Below are positions 46,273 through 55,744 of a DNA stretch of 64,000 nucleotides, piece after piece. The notes under the pieces were generated by a model. It saw only the letters and a program-made list of their open reading frames with translations, made no database searches and was not told the origin of the DNA. The position numbers and the translations under genes were made by a program. Source of the stretch: Pseudoxanthomonas sp. 3HH-4. GTDB taxonomy: Bacteria > Pseudomonadota > Gammaproteobacteria > Xanthomonadales > Xanthomonadaceae. Position 1 is the stretch's first letter; each line of letters starts with the position of its first letter. Location of the stretch: the NCBI RefSeq assembly GCF_006716465.1, contig NZ_VFPB01000004.1, positions 327,526 to 391,525 of the forward strand. Reading direction: 5' to 3'.

Positions 46273-46902
46273 GCAGTCCTTTCTGCGTTCCAAGCGCTCG
46301 ATCATCAGGTCGGCGATCGCCATGTTGTCTTCGCCACCCAGCTGCCGCAGCGCGCCAGCGGCACCTTCGACGTTGGCGACAGGATGGTTCTGGCTGAGCT
46401 TGAACTTCAGTTCTACCCGTTCGACGGCGAAACGGAACCCGACGATCCCTCGCAACTGGCGGACATGATCGTCGCGGTCGTGCTCGAAGCGCCAATCGTT
46501 GCCCACCCGGGCTTCGTTGACCTGGCTGAGCCGATCGACGATCGAGGCCAATCGGGTTGCGTCGTCGGTGGTCTCCAGCACGCCATGAAGGTGCGCCACC
46601 GCGTAGTTCCACGTGGGCACGCGTGCGGCTTCCTCCTTGTCCGGATACCAGCCCGGCGACAGATAGGCGTGCGGGCCGTGCACGATCAGCAGGGCAGGGC
46701 CTGCATGGCGCGCCTGCGGGTTCGGTCGGGCCCAATGGCCTTCGATGACGATGCGCTCGCCATCGCGCGCGTAGAGCACCGGCAAATGGCTGACGAAAGG
46801 GAGCCCGTCGACGACCGTGACCAGCGTGACAAAAGCGTCGTGGGCGACTAGCCGGTCCAGTTCGGTGAGATCGGTTTCAGCGAACGCGCGCGGGGTGTAC
46901 AT
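46258..46902 (-). CDS. PaiB-family FMN-binding protein
   Basis: A 214-residue protein of the PaiB family (MYTPRAFAETDLTELDRLV at the start, GPHAYLSPGWY and GFRFAVERVELKFKLSQN further on). The fold is a split-barrel FMN-binding domain. Bacillus PaiB is a negative regulator of sporulation and protease genes, but proteobacterial members are probably flavin enzymes. The final residues AGAT and the stop are encoded by a BIME-like repeat arm. It is the last gene of a leftward operon starting with asnS. Confidence 0.88.
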   Translation of the reverse strand: MYTPRAFAETDLTELDRLVAHDAFVTLVTVVDGLPFVSHLPVLYARDGERIVIEGHWARPNPQARHAGPALLIVHGPHAYLSPGWYPDKEEAARVPTWNYAVAHLHGVLETTDDATRLASIVDRLSQVNEARVGNDWRFEHDRDDHVRQLRGIVGFRFAVERVELKFKLSQNHPVANVEGAAGALRQLGGEDNMAIADLMIERLERRKDCAGAT

Positions 46903-46912
46903 GACGCGTGCC

Positions 46913-47221
46913 TCAGGCGCGGGCGCCCAGCGACTGCACCATCATTGGTCGCAGCAGGTCGTCGCTGTCCGCATGCGGGGGAGATACGTCATGCAGCGAG
47001 AAGCCGCGCGCGAGCGCGTCATCTTCGTCCAGACCATCCCAGGCAACGAATTCGGCATCGAACAGCGCGGCGCGCGCGGTGTCCTCGCTGTCGTAGGGCA
47101 GGGTATGCCCGTCGCTGTCCAATACCTCGGCCGTGCCCGCCTCCAGCACGTGCAATCGCGCCCAGATCAGCGTGCGGCCCAATGAAGCCAGGTACCAGTG
47201 TTCGCTCATGTGGTCGCTCAT
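46913..47221 (-). CDS. hypothetical protein in the asnS operon
   Basis: A 102-residue acidic cytoplasmic protein of no recognised family. It opens with MSDHMSEHWYLASLGRTLIWARL and has a central run of Asp/Glu (DSEDTARAALFDAEFVAWDGLDEDDALARG region). Its ATG (47219-47221) shares ATGA with the stop of the small membrane protein upstream, so the two are coupled. It ends 10 bases before the PaiB-like gene. A second ATG four codons in (47209) is also possible. No function can be suggested. Confidence 0.7.
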   Translation of the reverse strand: MSDHMSEHWYLASLGRTLIWARLHVLEAGTAEVLDSDGHTLPYDSEDTARAALFDAEFVAWDGLDEDDALARGFSLHDVSPPHADSDDLLRPMMVQSLGARA

Positions 47222-47523
47222 CCCAGGGCCTCCGCCCACAGCCACAACAGCCCGGCCATGCCCAGCCCGATGAAGATCACGCACAGCGAGATCCGCGCCG
47301 GGGTGGCGAGGCCCGACAGCGAGCTGTCGGTGATCTGGCGATAGCCACCGCCCAACAGCCAGCGCAGCGCGACCGGCTTGAGGAAGGCACCTTCGCCCCA
47401 TTGCGCGCCCAGGGCGGCATGGCGGTCACGGATGTGCACGAGTGTCAGCGGCCAGAAGATCACGAACGCGCAGAACCCGGCGATGGCGATGCCGACGAAG
47501 CAGAGAGCGAAGAACAACAGCAT
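47218..47523 (-). CDS. small hypothetical membrane protein in the asnS operon
   Basis: A 101-residue protein with two hydrophobic segments (about residues 3-30 and 76-99) around a soluble loop (VHIRDRHAALGAQWGEGAF). I do not recognise a family. It starts 3 bases after the stop of asnS and overlaps the next gene by ATGA, so it is cotranscribed with both. Confidence 0.68.
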   Translation of the reverse strand: MLLFFALCFVGIAIAGFCAFVIFWPLTLVHIRDRHAALGAQWGEGAFLKPVALRWLLGGGYRQITDSSLSGLATPARISLCVIFIGLGMAGLLWLWAEALG

Positions 47524-47526
47524 CGA

Positions 47527-48927
<1,401 letters not shown>

Positions 48928-49010
48928 GGCTTGAATCCTTCCGTAAACAGACACATTAATGGAACGCGGAGTTTACAAGAGCCGCGCGGCCCACGCTGCG
49001 TGGCCACCGC

Positions 49011-49016
49011 TATAAT
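49011..49016 (+). promoter_or_regulatory. -10 element of the A-type carrier gene
   Basis: A consensus TATAAT lies 31 bases before the ATG of the Fe-S carrier gene. No good -35 is seen at 17 bp, so the promoter may depend on an activator. Confidence 0.5.
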
Positions 49017-49046
49017 TCCTCCCCAGTTGTCCCGCAGGAGCACCGC

Positions 49047-49385
49047 ATGGCCATCACCCTCACCCCGGTTGCGCTCGAACGCGTGCAGCGTTTCGTCGAA
49101 CAGACCCCGGGTACGCTGGGCCTGCGTTTCGGAGTGACCCGCACCGGCTGTTCCGGCTGGGGCCATGTGGCCGATCTGGCCCGCGACCAGCGCGAAGGGG
49201 ACACGGTCTTCGAGTTCCAGGGCGTGCGGATCTATGTGGATGCCGACAGCCTGGTGCTGGTGGATGGCACCGAGATCGATTTCGCGAAGCAGGGCCTGAG
49301 CGAGACCTTCCTGTTCAACAATCCCAATGCGGCGGCCGAATGCGGCTGCGGCGAGAGCTTCACCACCACGGCCGACGCAGCCTGA
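49047..49385 (+). CDS. A-type iron-sulfur cluster carrier (IscA/ErpA/SufA family)
   Basis: A 112-residue protein with the three conserved cysteines of A-type carriers: Cys35 (RTGCSGWGH), Cys99 and Cys101 (ECGCGESF). It should bind a [2Fe-2S] or [4Fe-4S] cluster and deliver it to target enzymes. The segment after Cys35 (GWGHVADL) differs from the usual CSGxxY pattern. The ribosome binding site is CAGGAG. It stands alone, divergent from asnS; no isc or suf genes are adjacent, so I do not choose between the family names. Confidence 0.88.
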   Translation: MAITLTPVALERVQRFVEQTPGTLGLRFGVTRTGCSGWGHVADLARDQREGDTVFEFQGVRIYVDADSLVLVDGTEIDFAKQGLSETFLFNNPNAAAECGCGESFTTTADAA

Positions 49386-49434
49386 GCGCACAGGGTGGGG
49401 GATGCAGCCCCGCCGCCGGCATGAATCGCCCGGC

Positions 49435-49463
49435 TTGCCCCTAAGTCACTGACCTGACATAAT
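49435..49463 (+). promoter_or_regulatory. promoter of the rpsF operon
   Basis: TTGCCC (49435-49440) and CATAAT (49458-49463) at an exact 17-bp spacing, about 137 bases before the rpsF ATG. Confidence 0.7.
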
Positions 49464-49469
49464 TTCCGG

Positions 49470-49599
49470 CTCCCGATGGCCTGCTGGCCGCGGGTCCTTG
49501 CCCCACCGCACCCCGCCGGCATCCGCGCGGAGTGGTCGGGGGGCTGTCCTGCCCAGTGCGCATTCCGCGTGCCGGGCCCACATCCGAAAGGTAAAAACG
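49470..49599 (+). promoter_or_regulatory. structured leader of the rpsF mRNA, candidate S6-S18 autoregulatory element
   Basis: The roughly 130-base leader is very GC-rich. It ends with a hairpin GCCCAGTGCGC (49551-49561) pairing with GCGTGCCGGGC (49567-49577), with one mismatch and two wobble pairs, just before the GAAAGG ribosome binding site. Leaders of rpsF in many bacteria bind the S6-S18 complex to repress translation. Whether this one has the required conserved bulge was not established. Confidence 0.4.
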
Positions 49600-50028
49600 A
49601 TGCGTCACTATGAAGTCGTGTTCCTGGTCCACCCGGACCAGAGCGAGCAGGTGCCTGCCATGATCGAGCGCTACAAGTCGCTGATCGAGACGGGCAACGG
49701 CAAGATCCACCGTCTGGAAGACTGGGGCCGCCGCCAGCTGGCCTACCCGATCCAGAACCTGGTGAAGGCCCACTACGTGCTGCTCAACATTGAGGCCGAC
49801 CAGGCCGTCCTGAATGAACTGGTCGAGAGCTTCCGTTTCAACGATGCGGTGCTGCGCAACCTGGTCATCAAGCGCGATGGCCCGGATACCGAGCAGTCCC
49901 TGATCATGAAGAACAAGGACGAGAAGGGCGACAAGCCCGAGCGTGGCGAGCGTCGTCGCCGTGACGACGACGAGGGCGAGGCCAGCACCGAGGCTTCGAC
50001 CGATTCCGACACTGCCGAAGCCGCCTGA
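49600..50028 (+). CDS. rpsF: 30S ribosomal protein S6
   Basis: A 142-residue protein with the S6 fold ([49 protein letters not shown]). It binds S18 and the central domain of 16S rRNA. The C-terminal tail after residue 105 is long, charged and acidic (runs of Asp, Glu and Arg). The start is the ATG at 49600 behind GAAAGG. It opens the rpsF-rpsR-rplI operon. Confidence 0.98.
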   Translation: MRHYEVVFLVHPDQSEQVPAMIERYKSLIETGNGKIHRLEDWGRRQLAYPIQNLVKAHYVLLNIEADQAVLNELVESFRFNDAVLRNLVIKRDGPDTEQSLIMKNKDEKGDKPERGERRRRDDDEGEASTEASTDSDTAEAA

Positions 50029-50039
50029 GGATCCTACCC

Positions 50040-50270
50040 ATGTCCAAGTTCTTCCGCCGCCGCAAGTTCTGCAAGTTCACCGCCGAAGGCGTGAAAGAGA
50101 TCGACTACAAGGATCTCAACACCCTGCGCCAGTACCTGACCGAGAACGGCAAGATCGTGCCGAGCCGCGTCACCGGCACCAAGTCGCGCTACCAGCGCCA
50201 ATTGTCCACCGCGGTCAAGCGTGCCCGTTTCCTGGCGCTGATCCCGTACACGGACAACCACGACGTGTGA
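50040..50270 (+). CDS. rpsR: 30S ribosomal protein S18
   Basis: A 76-residue basic protein with typical S18 features ([49 protein letters not shown]). It pairs with S6 on the small subunit platform. It follows rpsF by 11 bases. One Cys at residue 11 remains of the metal-site cysteines. Confidence 0.98.
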   Translation: MSKFFRRRKFCKFTAEGVKEIDYKDLNTLRQYLTENGKIVPSRVTGTKSRYQRQLSTAVKRARFLALIPYTDNHDV

Positions 50271-50276
50271 TCCAGG

Positions 50277-50304
50277 ACCTCCCCGTGCGGGGAGGTTCTT
50301 CTTC
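50277..50304 (+). terminator. attenuator-like hairpin between rpsR and rplI
   Basis: An 8-bp stem ACCTCCCC/GGGGAGGT with a GTGC loop is followed by a pyrimidine-rich tract (TCTTCTTCC) with few consecutive T. It is likely a weak terminator that lowers rplI transcription relative to rpsR. Confidence 0.55.
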
Positions 50305-50367
50305 CTACTGTCATTCGGACAGCCAATCGCTGCAGGCCATGCCTGCTAACGAATACGGAGCAATACG

Positions 50368-50817
50368 ATGGAACTGATTCTTCTGCAGAAAGTGACCAAC
50401 CTGGGCATCCTGGGCGACAAGGTCAACGTGAAGCCGGGCTACGGCCGCAACTACCTGGTGCCGCAGGGCAAGGCAGTGCCGGCCACCGCCGCCAACGTCG
50501 CCGAGTTCGAGGCCAAGCGCGCCGAGTACGAAGCCAAGGCCAAGGCCGTGCACGACGACGCCGAAGCCCGCGCCGCCAAGCTGGAAGGTGCGAGCGTCAC
50601 GATCACCGCCAATGCCGCGACCGAAGGCAAGCTGTTCGGTTCGGTCGGTCCGCGCGACATCGCCGATGCGTTCACCGCTGCCGGCCTGCCGCTCGAGAAG
50701 AGCGAAGTCATCATGGGCGAAGGCGCGCTGCGCAACATCGGCGAGTACGAAATCGCCGTGAAGCTGCACGCCGACGTGCAGACGACCGTCAAGGTCGTGG
50801 TGCAGGCGGAAGCCTGA
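50368..50817 (+). CDS. rplI: 50S ribosomal protein L9
   Basis: A 149-residue protein of the usual two-domain L9 shape: N-terminal RNA-binding domain ([36 protein letters not shown]), long connecting helix and C-terminal domain. It binds 23S rRNA near the L1 stalk. It follows rpsR after 97 bases that include a hairpin. Confidence 0.98.
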   Translation: MELILLQKVTNLGILGDKVNVKPGYGRNYLVPQGKAVPATAANVAEFEAKRAEYEAKAKAVHDDAEARAAKLEGASVTITANAATEGKLFGSVGPRDIADAFTAAGLPLEKSEVIMGEGALRNIGEYEIAVKLHADVQTTVKVVVQAEA

Positions 50818-50849
50818 TCCAGCAAGCGCATCATCCGTGATGCCGACAG

Positions 50850-50877
50850 ACGGGCGCCGAAAGGCGCCCGTTCTGTT
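50850..50877 (+). terminator. terminator after rplI
   Basis: A 9-bp stem ACGGGCGCC/GGCGCCCGT with a GAAA tetraloop and a T-rich tail (TCTGTTT). Confidence 0.85.
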
Positions 50878-50954
50878 TCCGCCGTCGGTGCATGCCGACA
50901 GGTGGCCCGCGCCGTCGCAGCGGGTGAGACGACAAAAGATCAGCCTGCAGGCAC

Positions 50955-50963
50955 TTATCCACA
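50955..50963 (+). promoter_or_regulatory. perfect DnaA box upstream of dnaB
   Basis: TTATCCACA, the consensus 9-mer for DnaA, lies 79 bases before the dnaB start and after the rplI terminator. A single perfect box in this position could let DnaA influence dnaB transcription. Confidence 0.6.
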
Positions 50964-51041
50964 GGTTGTTCCGTCGCGTGCCCACAGGCCGGGCTCCTAC
51001 GATGTCTGGTCCGGCCCCATTCCGACCTGGTTGTACTGTCC

Positions 51042-52442
51042 ATGCCCGCACGTACCGGCTTCCGCACCGACCCGCACGACTCGCGCATCGAACAGCTGCG
51101 CGTTCCGCCGAACTCCATCGAGGCGGAACAGGCGGTGCTGGGCGGCCTGATGCTGGCGCCGGAAGCGTACGACCGCATCAACGACAAGCTCACTTCGAAT
51201 GACTTCTACCGTCGCGACCATCAGCTGATCTATCGCGCTATCAGCGAACTCGCGGAACGGAACCGTCCGTTCGATGCGGTGACGCTGGGAGAGTGGTTCG
51301 AGTCGCAGGGGCACATGGAACTGGTCGCTGGCGGCGCCTACCTGGTGGAACTGGCCAGCACTACGCCTTCGGCGGCGAACATCACGGCTTATGCGGAGAT
51401 CGTGCGCGACAAGGCGGTGATGCGCCAGCTCATCGAAGTCGGCACCGAGATCGTCAACGACGCGTTCCAGCCGGAGGGCAAGGAAAGCGACGAGATGCTG
51501 GCGGTCGCCGAACAGAAAGTGTTCGCGATCGCGGAGCAGGGCGCACGCGGACGCACCGACTTCGTGGCGATGAACGATGCGTTGAAGGATGCGTTCGAAG
51601 TCCTGCGCGTACGTTCGGAAAGCGGCGGCACGGTCACCGGCCTGCCGACCGGCTACACCGAGTTCGACATGATGACCGCGGGCCTGCAGCCCACAGACCT
51701 GGTGATCCTGGCGGCGCGTCCGGCGATGGGCAAGACCACGTTCGCGCTGAACATCGCCGAGTACGCGGCCATCAAGTCGAAGAAGGCCGTTGCGGTGTTC
51801 TCGATGGAAATGTCGGCCGGGCAGCTGGCGATGCGACTGATCTCTTCGGTCGGCCGCATCAATGCCACGCGACTGCGCACCGGTTCGCTGGAGGATGAGG
51901 ACTGGAGCCGCGTCACCAGCGCCATCCGCATCCTCAAGGACCAGGCCAAGGTCTTCATCGACGATACGCCCGGACTCTCGCCGGACGTGTTGCGCTCGAA
52001 GGCGCGCCGGTTGAAGCGGGAACACGACCTGGGCCTGATCGTCATCGACTACCTGCAGCTGATGTCCGTGCCGGGCAACAGCGAGAACCGCGCCACCGAG
52101 ATTTCCGAGATCTCGCGGTCCCTGAAAGGATTGGCAAAGGAACTCAATGTGCCGGTGCTCGCGCTGTCGCAGCTCAATCGTTCGCTGGAAACGCGTACCG
52201 ACAAGCGTCCGGTGATGGCGGACCTGCGCGAATCGGGCGCCATCGAGCAGGACGCCGACATGATCGTCTTCATCTACCGCGACGATTACTACAACAAGGA
52301 AACGTCGCCGGACAAAGGCCTGGCCGAAATCATCATCGGCAAGCAGCGTTCGGGCCCGACCGGTTCGTGCAAGCTGCGCTTCTTCGGCGAATACACACGC
52401 TTCGATAACCTGAGCCACGACAGCATCGGCGCATTCGAGTGA
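51042..52442 (+). CDS. dnaB: replicative DNA helicase DnaB
   Basis: A 466-residue hexameric 5'-3' helicase of the replication fork. The N-terminal DnaG-interacting domain (LRVPPNSIEAEQAVLGGLML) is followed by a RecA-like ATPase domain with Walker A AARPAMGKTTFALN and Walker B LGLIVIDYLQLM, then EQDADMIVFIYRDDYYNKE. The length matches the E. coli protein (471). No intein or insertion is present. Confidence 0.98.
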   Translation: MPARTGFRTDPHDSRIEQLRVPPNSIEAEQAVLGGLMLAPEAYDRINDKLTSNDFYRRDHQLIYRAISELAERNRPFDAVTLGEWFESQGHMELVAGGAYLVELASTTPSAANITAYAEIVRDKAVMRQLIEVGTEIVNDAFQPEGKESDEMLAVAEQKVFAIAEQGARGRTDFVAMNDALKDAFEVLRVRSESGGTVTGLPTGYTEFDMMTAGLQPTDLVILAARPAMGKTTFALNIAEYAAIKSKKAVAVFSMEMSAGQLAMRLISSVGRINATRLRTGSLEDEDWSRVTSAIRILKDQAKVFIDDTPGLSPDVLRSKARRLKREHDLGLIVIDYLQLMSVPGNSENRATEISEISRSLKGLAKELNVPVLALSQLNRSLETRTDKRPVMADLRESGAIEQDADMIVFIYRDDYYNKETSPDKGLAEIIIGKQRSGPTGSCKLRFFGEYTRFDNLSHDSIGAFE

Positions 52443-52666
52443 TCGCGTCGATATTCACGTCGGTGTGTGCCGCGTAGTACGCTGCATCCGGCAGGACCGG
52501 TCCACGGGGGAGCCGACATCAGGCATTGACGGGCGCTGCGGGGCGTCCGGACGAGATGCCCGGTACGGTGGTGGTCCGGATCACGAATGACCAGCAGATG
52601 GTCCGCCGCAGCGGCGATGGTTCTGGCGGGAGCCGATCTGCCAGCGAACACATCCAGGGGAATCCA

Positions 52667-55600
52667 GTGGCCAGTGCGTCGGGCGCGGGCAAAAGCAGGC
52701 GATGGCGTGGCTGGCGGGCAGCATGGGTCGGTCTGGTGTTGCTCATGCTCGTACAGACGGCGTCCGCGCTCGAGATCCATCGCCAGCTGTCTCAATTCCA
52801 TCACACGGCCTGGAGCGTCAAGGACGGTGCGCCGGGTCAGATCACCGCGCTTGCGCAGACAGCGGACGGCTACCTCTGGCTGGCCACCCAGATCGGCCTG
52901 TATCGCTTCGACGGCGTGCAGTTCGAGCGCTACGAACCGCCGGCGGGCGAGGCGCTGCCCGCGACCAGTGTTTCGGCCCTGCATGCATCTCCAGAAGGCG
53001 GGCTCTGGGTGGGGTTCCGCTACGGCGCCGTCAGCCACATCCATCGTGGCGCGCTGACTCACTACGGTGAGGCACAAGGCCTGCCCAGTGGCACCGTCTT
53101 CGGTTTCGCGCGCGATGCCGATGGCCGGCTGTGGGCAGCCACCTTCACCGGGCTGGTCTATCTGGAACGGGGACGATGGCACGCGCTGGGGCCGGCATGG
53201 AAATTCCCCGGCCGGCAGGCGCGCACCGTTTTCAACGATGCGTCCGGCACGCTGTGGGTGGCGAGCGAGCAAGGCGTTGCCTTCCTGCCACGCGGAGCCC
53301 GGGCCTTCCAGCGCGTGCATGCAAAGGTTGGCCGGATCAGCCAGTTTTCGCAGGCGCCGGACGGCGGCATCTGGATTGCCGAGGCGGATCGCGCGGTACG
53401 CGCTTTGCCCTTGCCGGATACTGCGGCGTCGACCGCTGCGCTCCCACTGCCATCGGCCGGCCTGTTGTTCGATCGCGACGGCGCGTTGTGGGCCACCACG
53501 CTGGGTGACGGCGTCTACCGGCTGGCCGGCGAAGGGCGGCCGCACTTCGAGAGCTATCGCCAGCGCGATGGCCTGAGCTCGGACTACGCATTGCCGCTGC
53601 TGGAGGATCGCGAAGGCACGATCTGGTTGGGCAGCAGTCGCGGGCTGGACCGCTTCCGCCATGCCAATGTTGTGCTCGCCCGCCTGCCGGATGGCGCGCA
53701 CGACTTCGCCATCGTCGCCGGTGAGGGAGCGTCCGTGCTGGCGGGAAGTCGCAACCGGCCCCTGTTGCGCTTGCGGGATGGCATGCTCGAGACGCTGCCC
53801 CTGCCTCCCCCGCTGACCGCCGCGTACAGGGACGACGAAGGCGTGGTCTGGCTGGGCGGCCCCAAAGGACTTTGGACATTGCGTGACGACACGCTGGCGC
53901 CGGCGGCGCCACTGCCGGTCAGGGCGTACTCGGGTGTGCAGGCGATCGCGCGCACGACCGACGGCACGCTGTGGGTGTCGTTGAACACACCAGGCATCCA
54001 TCGTCTGCGTGACGGCCACTGGACCCATTTGCAGGAACTTGCGGGCACGCGCGACGGTTCGTCGCCGCTGAGCCTGCTTGCCGACCGGGAAGGGCAGTTG
54101 TGGATGGGCTTCGCGCACAATCGCATCGCGCGGATGCGGGAGGGCAGCCTGCAGGTATTCGGTCCGTCCAGGGGGCTGGATGTGGGCAACGTGAGCGCGC
54201 TGCATGAGGGGCGTGCCGCTATCTGGATCGGGGGCGAGCAGGGTCTCGCGCGCCTGCGCGGTGACCGCATCCAGAGCCTGCATGCGCAAGCGGACAGCCC
54301 GTTCCGCGGTATTTCCGGCATCGTGGAGACAGCGGAGGGTGATCTCTGGCTCAACGGCGCGCGCGGCATCGTGCGGGTCCCGGCCAACGCCATCGAGGCG
54401 GTGCTCGAGGGTGCGCCTCAGGCTGCGTACGATCTCTTCGACTTCCTCGATGGACTGCCCGGCGTCCCCGCGCAGTTCCGGCCCATCCCGACCGCACTGC
54501 AGGCCGGCGATGGAAAACTCTGGTTCGCCACCACCAGCGGCGTGGTGTCGATCGATCCGAAGGCGATCAAGCGCAATCCATTGCCACCGCCGGTGGTGGT
54601 CCGCTCGCTGTCCGTCGACGGCCGGATGCATCGCCTCGAAGGCGCATCACTGTCGTTGCCTGCCGGCGCGCGCAATCTGCAGATCGGCTACACCGCGTTG
54701 AGTCTGGCCATCCCCGAACGGGTCCGGTTTCGCTACCGGCTCGAAGGCTATGAGCAGGAATGGCAAGAAGCCGGCACGCGTCGCGTGGCCTACTACAACA
54801 ATCCCGGGCCGGGGCACTATGTTTTTCGCGTGCTTGCCGCCAACAACGATGGCGTGTGGAACGAGGAGGGCGCCAGCATCGCCTTCTCGATAGCGCCGCG
54901 CTACTACCAGACGCCTTGGTTCGCCTTGCTGTGCCTCGCCCTGGTCGCAGGACTGCTGTGGGTCGCCTACCTGATGCGTCTTCGGAGCGTATCCCGGCAG
55001 ATCCATGACCGCCTGCAGGAGCGCCACCGGGAACGCGAGCGTATCGCCCGCGAGTTGCACGACACCCTGCTGCAGAGCGTGCAGGGGCTGATCTTGCGCT
55101 TCCATGCGGTGGCGGGATCGCTGGGGGCGAGCGCGCCGGGGCGCCAGGCCCTCGAGTCGGTGCTGGAGCGCGCCGACGACGTGCTGGTAGAGGCGCGCGA
55201 CCGCGTGCTCGATCTGCGTGCGAGCCACCATGCGGGCGGCCTGTCGGATGTCTTTATCCGGATGGCGGCCGACCTGGCCAGCGATACGGATGTTTCCTGC
55301 CGGGTGACGATGGAAGGACAAGACGCGCAGCTGGATCCGATCGTGCAGGACGAACTGGTGCAGATCGGGCGCGAAGCGCTGCTCAATGCGTTCCGCCATG
55401 CCTACGCGGAGCGCATCGAGGTAGTGATCGAACAGGCAACGGATGGAGTGCGCGTCCGCTTCATCGATGACGGCCGTGGCATCGAGCCCGATGTGCTGGC
55501 GAGCGGAGGCCGGCACGGGCACTGGGGGCTGGCCGGCATGCGCGAACGCGCAGAGCGGCTGGGCGCGACGCTGGATATCGTGTCTCTGCCGACGGGAGGC

Positions 55601-55705
55601 ACCTGCGTGGAGGTCCGAGTGCCGGCAGCCCTTGCGTACCGCGCGCGCTCCCGCAGGTGGCAACGCTGGCTGCGCTGGCGTCGTGATGCGAAGGATGGCC
55701 ACTGA
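52667..55705 (+). CDS. sensor histidine kinase with two-component-regulator propeller (Reg_prop, Y_Y_Y, HisKA_3, HATPase)
   Basis: A 1012-residue membrane kinase. A signal or anchor (WVGLVLLMLVQTASA) leads to a large periplasmic propeller made of repeats such as GYLWLATQIGLYRFDG and GRLWAATFTGLVYLERG (about residues 35-660). A Y_Y_Y domain, one membrane helix (WFALLCLALVAGLLWVAYLM) and a HisKA_3 dimerisation domain with phospho-acceptor His798 (RERIARELHDTLLQSVQG) follow, then a HATPase (EALLNAFRHAYA, DDGRGIEP, GHWGLAGMRERAERLG). No receiver domain is attached and no response regulator is adjacent. The start is GTG at 52667 behind AGGGGA; a TTG at 52526 is possible but lacks one. Confidence 0.9.
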   Translation: MASASGAGKSRRWRGWRAAWVGLVLLMLVQTASALEIHRQLSQFHHTAWSVKDGAPGQITALAQTADGYLWLATQIGLYRFDGVQFERYEPPAGEALPATSVSALHASPEGGLWVGFRYGAVSHIHRGALTHYGEAQGLPSGTVFGFARDADGRLWAATFTGLVYLERGRWHALGPAWKFPGRQARTVFNDASGTLWVASEQGVAFLPRGARAFQRVHAKVGRISQFSQAPDGGIWIAEADRAVRALPLPDTAASTAALPLPSAGLLFDRDGALWATTLGDGVYRLAGEGRPHFESYRQRDGLSSDYALPLLEDREGTIWLGSSRGLDRFRHANVVLARLPDGAHDFAIVAGEGASVLAGSRNRPLLRLRDGMLETLPLPPPLTAAYRDDEGVVWLGGPKGLWTLRDDTLAPAAPLPVRAYSGVQAIARTTDGTLWVSLNTPGIHRLRDGHWTHLQELAGTRDGSSPLSLLADREGQLWMGFAHNRIARMREGSLQVFGPSRGLDVGNVSALHEGRAAIWIGGEQGLARLRGDRIQSLHAQADSPFRGISGIVETAEGDLWLNGARGIVRVPANAIEAVLEGAPQAAYDLFDFLDGLPGVPAQFRPIPTALQAGDGKLWFATTSGVVSIDPKAIKRNPLPPPVVVRSLSVDGRMHRLEGASLSLPAGARNLQIGYTALSLAIPERVRFRYRLEGYEQEWQEAGTRRVAYYNNPGPGHYVFRVLAANNDGVWNEEGASIAFSIAPRYYQTPWFALLCLALVAGLLWVAYLMRLRSVSRQIHDRLQERHRERERIARELHDTLLQSVQGLILRFHAVAGSLGASAPGRQALESVLERADDVLVEARDRVLDLRASHHAGGLSDVFIRMAADLASDTDVSCRVTMEGQDAQLDPIVQDELVQIGREALLNAFRHAYAERIEVVIEQATDGVRVRFIDDGRGIEPDVLASGGRHGHWGLAGMRERAERLGATLDIVSLPTGGTCVEVRVPAALAYRARSRRWQRWLRWRRDAKDGH

Positions 55706-55732
55706 GGCAGAAGGCACCCGCGTCCGCACCGC

Positions 55733-55738
55733 TACAAT
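55733..55738 (+). promoter_or_regulatory. TACAAT -10 element immediately before alr
   Basis: A near-consensus -10 lies only six bases before the ATG at 55745, and there is no ribosome binding site. Transcription would start at or next to the ATG, giving a leaderless mRNA. The -35 region is not convincing. Confidence 0.4.
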
Positions 55739-55744
55739 CCCCCC

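Noticed and set aside
50878-51041. A replication origin near dnaB
   Set aside because: Only one DnaA box is visible, there is no AT-rich unwinding region, and dnaA/dnaN/gyrB are absent. A regulatory role is the simpler reading.
52289-54631. Long minus-strand open frame opposite dnaB and the histidine kinase
   Set aside because: It crosses two well-supported genes and has no domain signature.
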